The notes under the pieces were generated by a model. The model saw only the letters and a list, made by a program, of their open reading frames with translations. It had not been told where the DNA came from and ran no database searches. From positions 2,913,501-2,977,500 of the forward strand of contig NC_064035.1 of the NCBI RefSeq assembly GCF_932526225.1: DNA of 64,000 nucleotides. Direction: 5' to 3'. Positions within the stretch are counted from its first letter, which is position 1; every line of letters starts with the position of its first letter. Positions 11,139 through 24,300 of this stretch are shown one piece after another. The stretch comes from Nematostella vectensis. Taxonomy: Eukaryota; Cnidaria; Anthozoa; Actiniaria; Edwardsiidae. The position numbers and the translations under genes are program-made.

Positions 11139-14100
11139 TTATGCCATTAATCCACGTCTTCTTGCCATGGTATCTTTCCTTCTATCTGCTCTTTTGTTCA
11201 TTTCTGCTTTTCTTCTGTCAGCTCTAAACCAGAAATACAAACATGATAAATACAATGACCAGAAAATGGTTTAAGTCACCACCAACCCTATAACCATCTA
11301 TACTCTCATAATACTCTCCTCTCGTTATTGGATACCCTCAAGCAATGAGCAAGGTGTTTGTTTGAGGAACTGTCTAACGACATGAATACCATAGCTCCTA
11401 CCAGCAAATACAAAAATAAAAATTGGGTGATTGTCTGCTTACAGAAAATATATATGCTTGAGAGCTTGACAGAACTTTTTCTGTTGCATGTGGAGGAATT
11501 TAGCAAAACCAAACAAAATTTTCCACTTGTTGCAAATTGATGGTTATAATTACCTATAATAATCATCACCTTCACCATTATCATCCCTGACACCAAGAAG
11601 ACAATGTTTCATGATCAACTAGTGTATGCGTGCCCAGAAATCACATTCACAGATTTAGAGCAACCAAGGATCACAGTTTTTCAATTTTATATTTTCACAA
11701 TATAATAAATAAAAAGGGCTTTTCTTGAATCACAAATATAATCTTTACTGTGTCTGTTTCTCATCACCTTCAGCATTGACACCATAACCACTACCATTAT
11801 TATTACTACCATTGTCAAAACAATCACCTTCAGTAGCAACACAACTTATCTGCCTTTGATTCATAATAAATCAAAAATAATGTCTTACCTTGATGTGACT
11901 TTGACATTCTTGATGTCCTCCCTTTTATTGGCCACTGTCTGTTTACGTTTGACAACAACAGCCCCTTTCTTGACAAAGGGTGGAGTTTTGAGTTTGCCTG
12001 TGTGTGGAGTATAGCTCAAAGGCTTAGCTAGACTTGCTTTCAAATCAAATTTCTTAGCCTTTGTTGCTGATGTTTGGGTTGTAGATATGTTTCCAGTGAA
12101 TCTGTCAAATTAAAAACAAACATTATGAATATAATGGGAGGGTGCACTTATTCCAAAATTCGAGGTAAAGGGGGGTGCTTACTGAGGAGAGTGCTTATTT
12201 GAATCATTATGGTATAAGCTGAAAAATAAATACCTTATAGTATGTCTGCCAATATAATGCAAGTCTTTTATTAGGCAAGTTCTACTTGAATAACCATAAT
12301 TATTCAAGAAAGGCATCTGACCTTTCTTTCTTACCTGAATGGAGTCTCTGCCAAAGATTTGCGAGCATGTGAGTTGTGAGTGACCTTATTCTCGTCTTGG
12401 GTGTAGAATGCCACTGATTTCCTGGATTTTGTCAGGGAGTTGAAAACTGGTTTAGGCGACTTCAAGAAGCTAAAGCCAGCAGGCTGGGATGCTATGGTAA
12501 CAGTCTTTGAGACAGGCTTTCCCAGGCTTTTGCGTGTTTTTGACTACAAAGGAAACAAACAATTTTAGTTTTGATAAGAAATATGACAAGGGCATAGGGG
12601 ACAGAGGTTGTTTGGTAAATTGATTAATGACAAACAACGAAACTCCCATCTGGTTTGGTCGAATTGTGCCTTGTTTTGTGACGCGCTCTCCGTGTTTATG
12701 TCCGTGTTTACCTAGATACCCGGTCAAGTTACATGCATAATCCGAGCTTTTACCCTGTGGGGCGAGAACAGTCCCTGATGCGATATATAAAATAGATAAA
12801 ATAACTGGGCATGCAGATAACTCAGAATCCATTGTTCTCCAATCTGATGTGTTAAAGGGCCACGATCTGTCAACAAGCCTCATTAGCATAACTAATCTTT
12901 CTTTGCCATACATTACCTTTTACATATTTCCTGATCTTCACAAATTCAAGCAGCCTCCATCGTTCGTTAAAAGATTAAATTTGAAAATCCATGGATTTGC
13001 GCAAAGAGCTTGTCAGCACCTCTTCAAATATGCTATGACCACCAAGGCGATTATCAACCCATCTGTCATTATTTGGACCATGCACACATGTTCGCGCATC
13101 GCAGTAACTAAGGGCTTAAGAACAATAGATTCTGATTTATCTGCATGCCCCGTTATTTATTCTTAGATCGGGCACGTTTCTTATATCGTGTCGGGGACTG
13201 TTTGTGCGCCACGGGGTAGTAGCTCTGATTACGCAATGTAGCTTGACCGGGTATCTACGTAAACACGGAGAGCGCGTCGCAAAACAAGGCACAATTAGAC
13301 CAAATCAGAGGGGAGTTTCGTTGTTTGTCATTAATCAATTTACCAAATAACCTCTGTTCCCAACACCCTTGATATGAGGGTCAAATTCCCAGAATTGTAA
13401 CCTTTACTGTATGCTTTAAGTGGTCTCCTGCTTAGCATTATTCTAAGTGCTAGTCTAACCAACTAAATGATGGTTTACTTTTTACATTTTGTTTTTGAAT
13501 TGTGTAATTAGCCCAATTGACTCTAAGATTGCTATTTTTCTGGGTAATTTAACTGTTTATTTGTACATCTACTAATAAGATCTCTTTGACATTGTTCTTT
13601 GGCATATGGCCATGACATTTACCGGAGTATGGTGCGCCTTTTTCATCTCTGCCACTGAACTTTTAGCAGCATCCAAGGTCATCTAGGAATGAACAATATG
13701 TCATGAGGAACTTATTTAAAAATGCTCATTTGTGAACCCTTCAGTCTATTTGTATGCAACACAATGTTTGTTTCCAATCAGCCTGTACCTGTATGTATAC
13801 AGCAGACCTCACCTAAGAGCAGATAGTACAGAAAAATCAAATCTGTGCAAGTACATATCCACTGGAGGTCCTGTTTAGTCAAGTTCCAAATGTAAAGTTC
13901 TTGCTTGGGTCTTTTGCCATGTGGGAACATTTGAATTTGAACCTGGACATTCAAACTGGAAAACTTCACATGTTAAAAAATCATATACTCACCTTTGCTT
14001 TTTTCACATTTTGGTAGAATGACTGTGTCCGCTTGCGCTTCTTTTCTAGATAAACATCTATGGAGTCCATTCTATAAAATAATAAGGTTTAGGTTATAAA

Positions 14101-15315
14101 GGTGCTCTGTCCATTCTCTGCTAATTGGAGGCACAATAAATAGTTCTTTAGCTCTGATTGTCTATGGGAAATGTAGTAAACACTTTTTTATAAAAACATC
14201 TAATTTTTAGTTGAGGCTATGCCGTTCTTATTTTTCGAGTATTAGTAAGTTCTTAAACTTTAGTGTAAAACTATATAAAAAATATAGTACCCAATGAATT
14301 ATTAGAAGAGAATTACACAAATGATTAAAAGAAATAATAGAGAGATACAGTATGTGACTAGAAATACTTGACACCAGTAGAGGATCTGCGCTTGGTGGGG
14401 AGATGGGGTGAGGGGCGGGGGCTCTCAAACCCCCGGTCAACCCTCCTACCCTTCCTTGGCAAAAACTAGATCCGCCCCTGGACATACTTTTTGAAAAGCT
14501 GGCCGTGAACAGAAGACCAATCTTTTCCTTTGGGAGTTTTCTTCTCGTCCTGTTGCATTTTGAAGCGTGGAATTCTACTCGCTTGGAATTGAAAGGTCGT
14601 TGATTTCACTAAAAAATACGAGAACACAGGTCATTATATAATTTTTAGTATGTTTTTTTGCAGGGAAATATTATGTTTCTCACATGTCTCTTGTACTTTG
14701 TTCTCGAGTTGTTGCATCACTTGGGCTTTGTAATAAGTGTCGTTCTCCTTCAGGGATGACGGCGAATCGGAGTTTTTCGTTTGTTTGGGACTAGACTTGG
14801 GGACTTCTGGACTGTTCTTGATAAAAGTAGCATTCATTGCTTCACTAGGAGAAGGTACTATCTCAGATTTGCCCTCAGTCGTGGTCTCACCATTGACACT
14901 GACAGTGCTGAAGAAATGATTTAGGATTAGAAACATTCCTTCTATTTTATCCAAACAAAACGTTAAGCGACAGAACAACAAAACAGCCACACTTACTTTT
15001 CCTTTTCTGCTCCTTTACGGGGGAAATTTTCTAGTGCATAGTGCCGTAGATTATCAATGAGTTCACATGTCTGTAAGATAACACATTTCACATTTTTTAT
15101 CACGGATATTTTGTACGTCAAGCACGTGCAAGCATGCCACCGTACACACTCGTTAATTTCTAAACAAGCGATTACAGACAGCTGATCTGTTGTGTGAGTC
15201 CATTATTCACTACAGCTGTTACCTTGCTATTTGCCTTGAGCCCGTATTTCTTGCAAAGCTTTTGGAGTTGAGCTCGCTTGAAAGACTCTAGCTCATCTGC
15301 ATTGAACATTTCCAT
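11139..15315 (-). CDS. NUSAP1: Nucleolar and spindle-associated protein 1
   Basis: Microtubule- and chromatin-binding mitotic spindle protein. Nine inferred exons on the minus strand: 15315-15223, 15070-14997, 14907-14684, 14608-14488, 14071-13993, 13682-13623, 12543-12335, 12101-11889 and 11223-11139. All junctions are GT-AG with agreeing phases, giving 385 aa (human about 441). The N-terminus ELESFKRAQLQKLCKKYGLK matches the SAP-like start of NUSAP. Exon 5 (MDSIDVYLEKKRKR) matches the family's conserved ESIDQYIERKKK motif. Exon 8 contains KFDLKASLAKPLSYTPHTGK, the hallmark C-terminal motif, and the last exon is a basic helix ending RRRGLMA. The middle is Ser/Lys/Pro-rich and probably disordered. 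Intron 6 carries a 785-bp TIR element. The gene is head-to-head with FKRP. Exon 3 uses an internal GTGAGA donor; reading on leads to a stop, so a short isoform is possible. Confidence 0.92.
12587..13371. mobile_element. 785-bp non-autonomous element with ~270-bp terminal inverted repeats
   Basis: The two ends are inverted copies over roughly 270 bp (for example TTTGGTAAATTGATTAATGA near 12611 and its complement near 13325), starting CAAGGG and ending CCCTTG. A 6-bp direct repeat ATATGA flanks both sides (12581-12586 and 13372-13377), a likely target-site duplication. The central part has no transposase. It sits in NUSAP1 intron 6. The superfamily is uncertain. Confidence 0.8.
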
Positions 15316-15845
15316 CTCGCCTGACGATCACTTTATCGAACTTTTCCTATTTGGTCAGAATACCTTGTGTTCGTTTGGCAGTTCAGGGCACCTTAAATCC
15401 GTAGTTTAAACCAACGAAATCGATAATATAACGCGATATATTATCACACTTCCTTCTGATCGTGTATTCGAATCGAGAACGAGTGACAACAATCTAACCG
15501 TCAAAAATTGATTCAACAAAATTTGAATTTCTTTCTCGTGTTTGGATTGGCTATCCGCTTTCAAAGAGAGGTACTAGGACGAGTCTGCCCTAGTCTCTTT
15601 CATATTTCAAAGAACGCCTAGTCTATGAAAGGCTTGGAATGCATGATAAATTTCTGTGGTTTTTTGTTCGGCGTGTTGTTATCATTGGGATATCATTGGG
15701 ATTGGAATGGTGTGGATGTGCGCATCCGCACCTGTGTTTATGGGTGGCTGGACTGACGAGCATATTGCTTTGTTGCGAAGTCTGTATTTCAATTGCTTTT
15801 GCCAGCTAAACTAGTAAAGTTTGAGATATTCAGAGGGTGGCATGC
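15316..15845. promoter_or_regulatory. Probable bidirectional promoter, NUSAP1 / FKRP
   Basis: The NUSAP1 start codon (15315, -) and the FKRP start codon (15846, +) are divergent and only 530 bp apart. This interval must therefore hold both 5'UTRs and core promoters unless upstream non-coding exons exist. No unambiguous TATA box was seen. The promoter role is inferred from gene arrangement alone. Confidence 0.55.
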
Positions 15846-17441
15846 ATGGCTATAACCAACTGCCAACTGTTGTTAATCTGTCTGATCCTGGGAAATTGTG
15901 CCATTTTATTCTACATATCCCATATCCAGCAGTCAGCCGAGAGGGAGACATTACGAGAACAAATTATTCGACCAGATGAGCGCCAAGAAGATGTAATCAG
16001 AGCTTCTGGTCGCGTCAATTCTGTAAAAGCATTTGAAACACAAGTTACTGTCCTTATTCTGGAATTTGAAGATTTCGAAAACGACGTTGTTCGGACAATT
16101 CAGTCAATCCTACATGTTTTCCCTAAAATCCGTGTTATTGTTTTAGCACAGCACAGGCCATATCCACCTCTTGATTTTCCAGATGATAACGTTAAGCTGG
16201 TTATCCAAGAGACCTCTCCAGAGCAGAGACAATCAGTTGGAAGACCAGAGAGCTACATCTCCACTCCTTATGTGATATTTGTACCGGATGGATCCAGACT
16301 TAAATCCCCAAATATCTTCCTTTTTATGCTTTCTTCCTTGAAAGAGTCAGAAAAAACAAACTCTAAAATCATCGCTGTGCCAGTGGAGAATAGATTTTAT
16401 GTTGAATGCCACACTCTAAAAGTAGACTTAAAAAAATGGACCTTACAGTATGAAATGTGCAAAAATAAGTCTGGAAATTTCATGTTGTGTGATTCTGTTT
16501 CTCAAAGTGTAGCTGTGATCCTCAAAACAGCTTTTCTACACAGTTTGAGTACTCCCTACATGAGACCATTTCCCCAAAGTCTGTTCATCCAGGCATCCAT
16601 ACACCACGTTCATACCAAACTGCTGTTTAAGTCATCAATCCCTAGAAGAATTGAGCTTTTTACCAATCCTCATAATGACTGGAAGCACAAGCACAATATG
16701 AAAGAGCGTCATATACAAATGTACAAGCGATTTGGAATAAAGAAGGTTGACTTGCCAGATGGAACTGTTCAATGGTATGGGTGTGGTAAAAACACTAAGC
16801 GCTGCTTTGGGACAATAGTTGATGACATGCCAGCTTATTTATACAACAATCAATGGACTCCACCTTGTTGTTTGGAACACCTCAGGGAAAGTGCAAGACA
16901 TGTGTTTGAAGTATTAGATAATTCTGGAGTGTCATACTGGCTTGAAGGCGGGTCTCTTCTTGGTGCAGTAAGACATAGTGATATTATCCCCTGGGATTAT
17001 GATGTTGATATAGGGATTTACCAAAGTCAAATAAGAAAGTGCAAACCACTCTTTTATGCATTGGAACAATCCAGGTCTGGGTCTAAGTTTATTGATGAAA
17101 AGGGGTTTGTCTGGGAGAAATCAAGAGAGGGGGAATTCTTTAGAGTACAATTCAGCCAAATCAATCACCTTCATGTGGATATCTTTCCATTTTATGAGAA
17201 GAATGGCAAGATGACCAAGGACACATGGTTTAAAACTCATAGACAGGACATGGAATTCCCTGTGCATTTTTTGAAGCCGTTGACAAAGATCAAATTTGTT
17301 GGTGTTCTAGCCTCTGCCCCTAACCACATCAAGGATTTTTTAGAATTAAAATTTGGAAAAGGTGTTATTGAAAACCCTCAGTACCCAAACCCTTTGAAGT
17401 TGGGAAAAACCTCCAAATCTGAAAAAAGACAGAGTCTTTGA
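15846..17441 (+). CDS. FKRP: Fukutin-related protein (ribitol-5-phosphate transferase)
   Basis: Golgi type II membrane enzyme that adds ribitol 5-phosphate from CDP-ribitol during O-mannosyl glycan assembly on alpha-dystroglycan. A single open exon encodes 531 aa (human 495). A short cytoplasmic N-terminus is followed by one membrane anchor (about residues 5-26, LLLICLILGNCAILFYI). The stem and GT-like domain follow, then the zinc-finger cysteines in WYGCGKNTKRCFG and WTPPCCL. The LicD-type catalytic domain has YWLEGGSLLGA and the metal-binding DYDVD at residues 384-388. The C-terminus ELKFGKGVIENPQYPNP is nearly invariant in the family. The ATG at 15846 was chosen because it begins the signal anchor; an out-of-frame ATG overlaps it at 15842, and the frame extends three codons upstream to a GTG. 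The absence of introns matches the single coding exon of vertebrate FKRP. Confidence 0.97.
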   Translation: MAITNCQLLLICLILGNCAILFYISHIQQSAERETLREQIIRPDERQEDVIRASGRVNSVKAFETQVTVLILEFEDFENDVVRTIQSILHVFPKIRVIVLAQHRPYPPLDFPDDNVKLVIQETSPEQRQSVGRPESYISTPYVIFVPDGSRLKSPNIFLFMLSSLKESEKTNSKIIAVPVENRFYVECHTLKVDLKKWTLQYEMCKNKSGNFMLCDSVSQSVAVILKTAFLHSLSTPYMRPFPQSLFIQASIHHVHTKLLFKSSIPRRIELFTNPHNDWKHKHNMKERHIQMYKRFGIKKVDLPDGTVQWYGCGKNTKRCFGTIVDDMPAYLYNNQWTPPCCLEHLRESARHVFEVLDNSGVSYWLEGGSLLGAVRHSDIIPWDYDVDIGIYQSQIRKCKPLFYALEQSRSGSKFIDEKGFVWEKSREGEFFRVQFSQINHLHVDIFPFYEKNGKMTKDTWFKTHRQDMEFPVHFLKPLTKIKFVGVLASAPNHIKDFLELKFGKGVIENPQYPNPLKLGKTSKSEKRQSL

Positions 17442-18347
17442 CAGTTAACTATTATTAAATAGGTAGCCAAAATGTGTTTGTTTTTATGTGTTTCCCTGAT
17501 AATATAAAAGTTGTTGTAAATACTAGTTGTCCTAAACAAGGTTCTGTTGCATAAGCATAAGAATATGTAAACAAGGGAATACTTGTTGATTAAGTGCTTT
17601 TTTTATCATGAATTAAATCTAGGGGGAGGGGTTAGGAAAGCAGACCTTAATATAGGAGGGTCCTGCAACCCTGTAAAATCTACGAGAGTCAATTTATTTT
17701 CTGTCTGTCTCTTTTTTTATGGATTCAGCTTTGTACACCATCACACTCCTTGTAAATGTAGAAATGTTTATTCTGTCTTATGATCTTGATTTAACATGAG
17801 AGCTCTGCAAACTGGTTGACAAAAAGGAAACAACAAAAATCTGAAATGCACACTTTCTCAAAACCAACACCAGACATGAACAGGCCCGTAGCCATATCAC
17901 TATATGATAAAAAGCACCCTATTAATAACATTTTAAATACAAGATTGAATTTATTTGAAGTATTGATTTCCTAATGTAATAAGGGGAGAGGTATACTGGA
18001 AATTTGCTCCATTGAAATGGAAAAAAAAAAAACAACCACCCCGCTCAAAAACCTGGGCCTGATGAACCAAACTCAACAAAATCTCTGCCAACGTCTGTCG
18101 CTAAAAGGGTACAAATTTCCTTTCATTCCCATCATTTACAACCAGTAAGGTCTTGCACAAGTCATAGATACAGATAAACACACCTATACATGAGATCTTA
18201 TTTTGCCAATCGAAAAATATGGGACCCGCATCATCGGTCTTCCTGTGGATTTTTTTCCCGCTGACCTCAAAGGACTTGCCACTGCAACACTGTTCTTGGT
18301 GTGTTGACATTGCTTGAGCTTTATTATAATGTTTTAATACACAAACT
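17442..18347. other. FKRP-FAM221A intergenic region
   Basis: About 900 bp between the FKRP stop and the FAM221A start, both on the plus strand. It probably holds the FKRP 3'UTR and the FAM221A promoter. No conserved coding signal was seen; short open frames on either strand look random. Confidence 0.5.
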
Positions 18348-21300
18348 ATGGATCAAAATCTCATCCATCTCAAGCTAGATGCCTCTGCTGCAGCCTCAAT
18401 CGATGAATACTGGGAATACAAGAAGTGAGTTAACGCGTTTTTCTCAAACCGGTCTCTAACTCTCCGCTCGGGTTTTTCTTGAGACGAAGTTTTCTTTAAT
18501 TCTTTTACTTCTTTAAAAGTAGTTTTTAAGCTTAAATTAGACATTGTCCCGAATATCATTATGATCGGAGTAAAGGTGTATCACCTAAGCATACCATTTA
18601 TAGGACCTTTATTTATACACCTTTTATAAAATCCTCCTTAGAAGCATTTTTTCATGGTTTTGTTGTGGTTAGCAACGGTTCCCCTTTGCGAAAAATAAGG
18701 CATTATATACGAAGTTTGATTGCAGCAGTTGTAACAAACCAACTGTTTCATGTACAAATGACAACAAACGACTTTTCTGATTTGTCAATTAGTTAACATC
18801 AGGGTATTATATCCTTATATGTACTTTATACCATCCCTTACCCCTCCCTTAACTTAAACTGCAAGATCGTGCAAACTCAGATAAGCTGGTCCCATTGTTT
18901 TCAGACACACACAGACATATTATGAGCATTAAAGAATTACTAATGCTAATGCTAGTTCTTCAAAAGAAAACAGTAGATCACTTTTAGCTAAGCCATAGTT
19001 AAAAGTTAACACTTATTTTTGTTTTCATCTTTGTAGGATAGTTGGAGATGATGATGGCGGGAAACTGTTTTCTCCAGAAGAATATGAGGAATATAAAAAG
19101 AAAGTACTTCCTCAAAGACTAAAAAACCGACTTTTCGTTAGCTGGACTAATCCCGATGGTCTGGACTGCAAGCTTGTTGGCCCAGAAACACCATGCTTTT
19201 GTGAACACAGGTTGTTAAGAATGCAGTAAAGATTATAAATTAGCATGTGTGTCACACAACTCCCTTGTTGTATCACATTCTCATCCTTCACCATACCACA
19301 CTAGCCCTCCTGATCATGTCACACAACTCCCTTGTTGTATCACATTCTCATCCTTTACCATACCACACTAGCCCTCCTGATCATGTCACACAACTCCCTT
19401 ATTATGTCACATTCTCATCCTTTACCATACCACGCTAGCCCTCCTGATCATGTCACACAACTCCCTTGTTGTATCACATTCTCATCCTTTACCATACCAC
19501 ACTAGCCCTCCTGATCATGTCACACAACTCCCTTATTATGTCACATTCTCATCCTTCACCATACCACACTAGCCCTCCTGATCATGTCACACAACTCCCT
19601 TGTTGTATCACATTCTCATCCTTTACCATACCACACTAGCCCTCCTGATCATGTCACACAACTCCCTTATTATGTCACATTCTCATCCTTTACCATACCA
19701 CGCTAGCCCTCCTTATCATGTCACACAGACTCTCTTGTTGTGTCACACAACCTCCTTGTGTCACATTCTTACCCTTCACCATACCACACTAGCCCTCCTT
19801 ATCATGTCACACAACTCCCTTATTATGTCACATTCTCATCCTTCACCATACCACACTAGCCCTCCTGATCATGTCACACAACTCCCTTATTATGTCACAT
19901 TCTCATCCTTTACCATACCACGCTAGCCCTCCTTATCATGTCACACAACTCCCTTATTATGTCACATTCTCATCCTTTACCATACCACACTAGCCCTCCT
20001 TATCATGTCACACAAACTCCCTTGTTGTGTCACACAACCTCCTTGTGTCACATTCTTACCCTTCACCATACCACACTAGCCCTCCTTATCATAGCCTGAG
20101 TATCAGGCAATTTTACCTTTCAAAAGCTGGAGAGGAAAAATAAAAGTACGCCTGACACAAATACTAGACGCGACGCCTGCCGCCCCTTTTCAAGCCACTG
20201 TCAAAATATGTCGGCTGTCAATTTTCCAATGACTCACGCGGTGGCACAATCAAATCCCCAAATCAAATTATAAACAGCATTTGTGTAAAACAAAACTACA
20301 TTGGTGTTATATGCAAAGGTAATAATTTTAATAACGACGAACCCCAGTAAGGGTTACTGTATGCTAAATAATTTGAAACGCAAAGATAGTTCATGGCTCA
20401 AGAGATTTACGATTTAAGTATATGACTGCAGATCCACACATCACTAAATTACAACAGGATATTCACATCACCAATTTACTACAGGCTTTTTCGTCTGAAT
20501 AGAAAAAAACGCTGCTTGAACACAAATGCCATTATTTGATAAGCTCACTCAATCAACAACTCGCAGGAAGTGCTGCAAACAATAATCCCAAGCATTCTTT
20601 GTGCTATCACAGACAAATTTCTCGAATTTTGCGCCTGGTCTGTCTAAAAAAATTATAGCTACGACTAATGATGTCTGAAGTATTAAGCAGAGAAATAAAC
20701 ACACGCAATGGCCAGCCTTGGCAAAACATTTGAACATCTAACCTGAGTATCAGGCCGAATTTTTCCGAAGAAAATGAGGAGAGGAATATAAATGTTATAG
20801 AAAACGATTTCTCTGATTCTGTAACGCAAGGTCAAAAGCACTTTTTGGGGTCCGCCATTACTCTGGAAACAAGCAGTCGACGGGCTATGTTACTTTATAT
20901 AGATAAACCAATCAGCGTGTCCCATTCGAGTACCTTTTTTTTTTTTTACCAATCAGGAGCCATGCCGGAATCCGGCATGAGAACATGCGATCTGAACAGT
21001 ACTTGTATCAGGCCCTTGTCTTGTTTCTCGCCGGCGCGATAGAAGCATAGGAGGGCCTGATACTCAGGTTATCCTTATCATGTCACACAACTCCCTTGTT
21101 GTGTCACATTCTCACCCTTGACCATGTCACACTAGCCCTCCTTATCATGTCACACAACTCCCTTGTTATGTCACATTATCACCCTTAACCATGTCACACT
21201 ATCCCTTCTTATCATGTCACACCAATACAATTGAAGATTCTATTGAGTAGCATATTATTCTTCCAGGTTGATTCTCTTATTTGGAATATTTTTTTGGTAT

Positions 21301-24300
21301 GACTTGTGCACGTCACTGTTTCCAGCTAATTTTCACTTATATGCCATTCGTCCATTTTTCACATTAGATATGTTCAACACAAGACAGACTACTCATCACT
21401 TCCAGACACTAGACCTATCCCTGTGCCATGTAAAGTGGCTGGCTGCAAATGCAGGCATTATAACTTTGTTCCTAAAAATGGATCACAACCAATTAGATGC
21501 CAATGCAAGCACTACACTGATGACCACTCAGAGTGTAGTCCTCACCGCTGCCTCAAAGGCTGCAAGTGCATCGCTTTCAAGAGCTCCTTTACATGTGGAT
21601 GTGGGTTCCCCACCCATGAACACAAAGTATGTAGTGCATGTTCCATTGTCCACATGTAGATATGGGTACCCATGAACACAAAGTATGTAGTGCATGTTCC
21701 ATTGTCCACATGTAGATATGGGTACCCCACCCATGAACACAAAGTATGTAGTGCATGTTCCATTGTCCACATGTAGATATGGGTACCCCACCCAAGCACA
21801 CAAAGTATGTAGTGCATGTTCCATTGTCCACATGTAGATATGGGTACCCCACCCATGAACACAAAGTATGTAGTGCATGTTCCATTGTCCACATGTAGAT
21901 ATGGGTACCCCACCCAAGCACACAAAGTATGTACTGCATGTTCCATTGTCCACATGTAGATATGGGTACCCCACCCAAGCACACAAAGTATGTAGTGCAT
22001 GTTCCATTGTCCACATGTAGATATGGGTACCCATGCACACAAAGTATGTACTGCATGTTCCATTGTCCACATGTAGATATGGGTACCCCACCCAAGCACA
22101 CAAAGTATGTAGTGCATGTTCCATTGTCCACATGTAGATATGGGTACCCCACCCAAGCACACAAAGTATGTAGTGCATGTTCCATTGTCCACATGTAGAT
22201 ATGGGTACCCCACCCAAGCACACAAAGTATGTAGTGCATGTTCCATTGTCCACATGTAGATATGGGTACCCCACCCAAGCACACAAAGTATGTAGTGCAT
22301 GTTCCATTGTCCACATGTAGATATGGGTACCCCACCCATGAACACAAAGTATGTAGTGCATGTTCCATTGTCCACATGTAGATATGGGTACCCCACCCAT
22401 GAACACAAAGTATGTAGTGCATGTTCCATTGTCCACATGTAGATATGGGTACCCCACCCAAGCACACAAAGTATGTAGTGCATGTTCCATTGTCCACATG
22501 TAGATATGGGTACCCATGAACACAAAGTATGTAGTGCATGTTCCATTGTCCACATGTAGATATGGGTACCCCACCCATGAACACAAAGTATGTAGTGCAT
22601 GTTCCATTGTCCACATGTAGATATGGGTACCCCACCCATGAACACAAAGTATGTAGTGCATGTTCCATTGTCCACATGTAGATATGGGTACCCCACCCAT
22701 GAACACAAAGTATGTAGTGCATGTTCCATTGTCCACATGTAGATATGGGTACCCTACCCATGAACACAAAGTATGTAGTGCATGTTCCATTGTCCACATG
22801 TAGATATGGGTACCCCACCCATGAACACAAAGTATGTAGTGCATGTTCCATTGTCCACATGTAGATATGGGTACCCCACCCATGAACACAAAGTATGTAG
22901 TGCATGTTCCATTGTCCACATGTAGATATGGGTACCCCACCCATGCACACAAAGTATGTAGTGCATGTTCCATTTTCCACATGTAGATATGGGTACCCTA
23001 CCCATGCACACAAAGTATGTAGTGCATGTTCCATTGTCCACATGTAGATATGGGTACCCATGAACACAAAGTATGTAGTGCATGTTCCATTGTCCACATG
23101 TAGATATGGGTACCCCACCCATGCACACAAAGCATGTAGTGCATGTTCCATTGTCCACATGTAGATATGGGTACCCCACCCATGAACACAAAGTATGTAG
23201 TGCATGTTCCATTGTCCACATGTAGATATGGGTACCCCACCCAAGCACACAAAGTATATAGTGCATGTTCCATTGTCCACATGTAGATATGGGTACCCCA
23301 CCCATGAACACAAAGTATGTAGTGCATGTTCCATTGTCCACATGTAGATATGGGTACCCAAGCACACAAAGTATATAGTGCATGTTCCATTGTCCACATG
23401 TAGATATGGGTACCCTACCCATGCACACAAAGTATGTAGTGCATGTTCCATTGTCCACATGTAGATATGGGTACCCCACCCATGCACACAAAGTATGTAG
23501 TGCATGTTCCATTGTCCACATGTAGATATGGGTACCCCACCCATGAACACAAAGTATGTAGTGCATGTTCCATTGTCCACATGTAGATATGGGTACCCCA
23601 CCCAAGCACACAAAGTATATAGTGCATGTTCCATTGTCCACATGTAGATATGGGTACCCTACCCATGAACACAAAGTATGTAGTGCATGTTCCATTGTCC
23701 ACATGTAGATATGGGTACCCCACCCATGAACACAAAGTATGTAGTGCATGTTCCATTGTCCACATGTAGATATGGGTACCCCACCCATGCACACAAAGTA
23801 TGTAGTGCATGTTCCATTTTCCACATGTAGATATGGGTACCCTACCCATGAACACAAAGTATGTAGTGCATGTTCCATTGTCCACATGTAGATATGGGTA
23901 CCCCACCCAAGCACACAAAGTATGTAGTGCATGTTCCATTGTCCACATATAGATATGGGTACCCCACCCAAGCACACAAAGTATGTAGTGCATGTTCCAT
24001 TGTCCACATGTAGATATGGGTACCCCACCCATGAACACAAAGTATGTAGTGCATGTTCCATTGTCCACATGTAGATATGGGTACCCCACCCAAGCACACA
24101 AAGTATATAGTGCATGTTCCATTGTCCACATGTAGATATGGGTACCCTACCCATGAACACAAAGTATGTAGTGCATGTTCCATTGTCCACATGTAGATAT
24201 GGGTACCCCACCCATGAACACAAAGTATGTAGTGCATGTTCCATTGTCCACATGTAGATATGGGTACCCCACCCATGCACACAAAGTATGTAGTGCATGT

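Noticed and set aside
15837-15845. GTG-initiated upstream extension of FKRP
   Set aside because: Eukaryotic initiation favours the ATG at 15846, which directly precedes the signal anchor.
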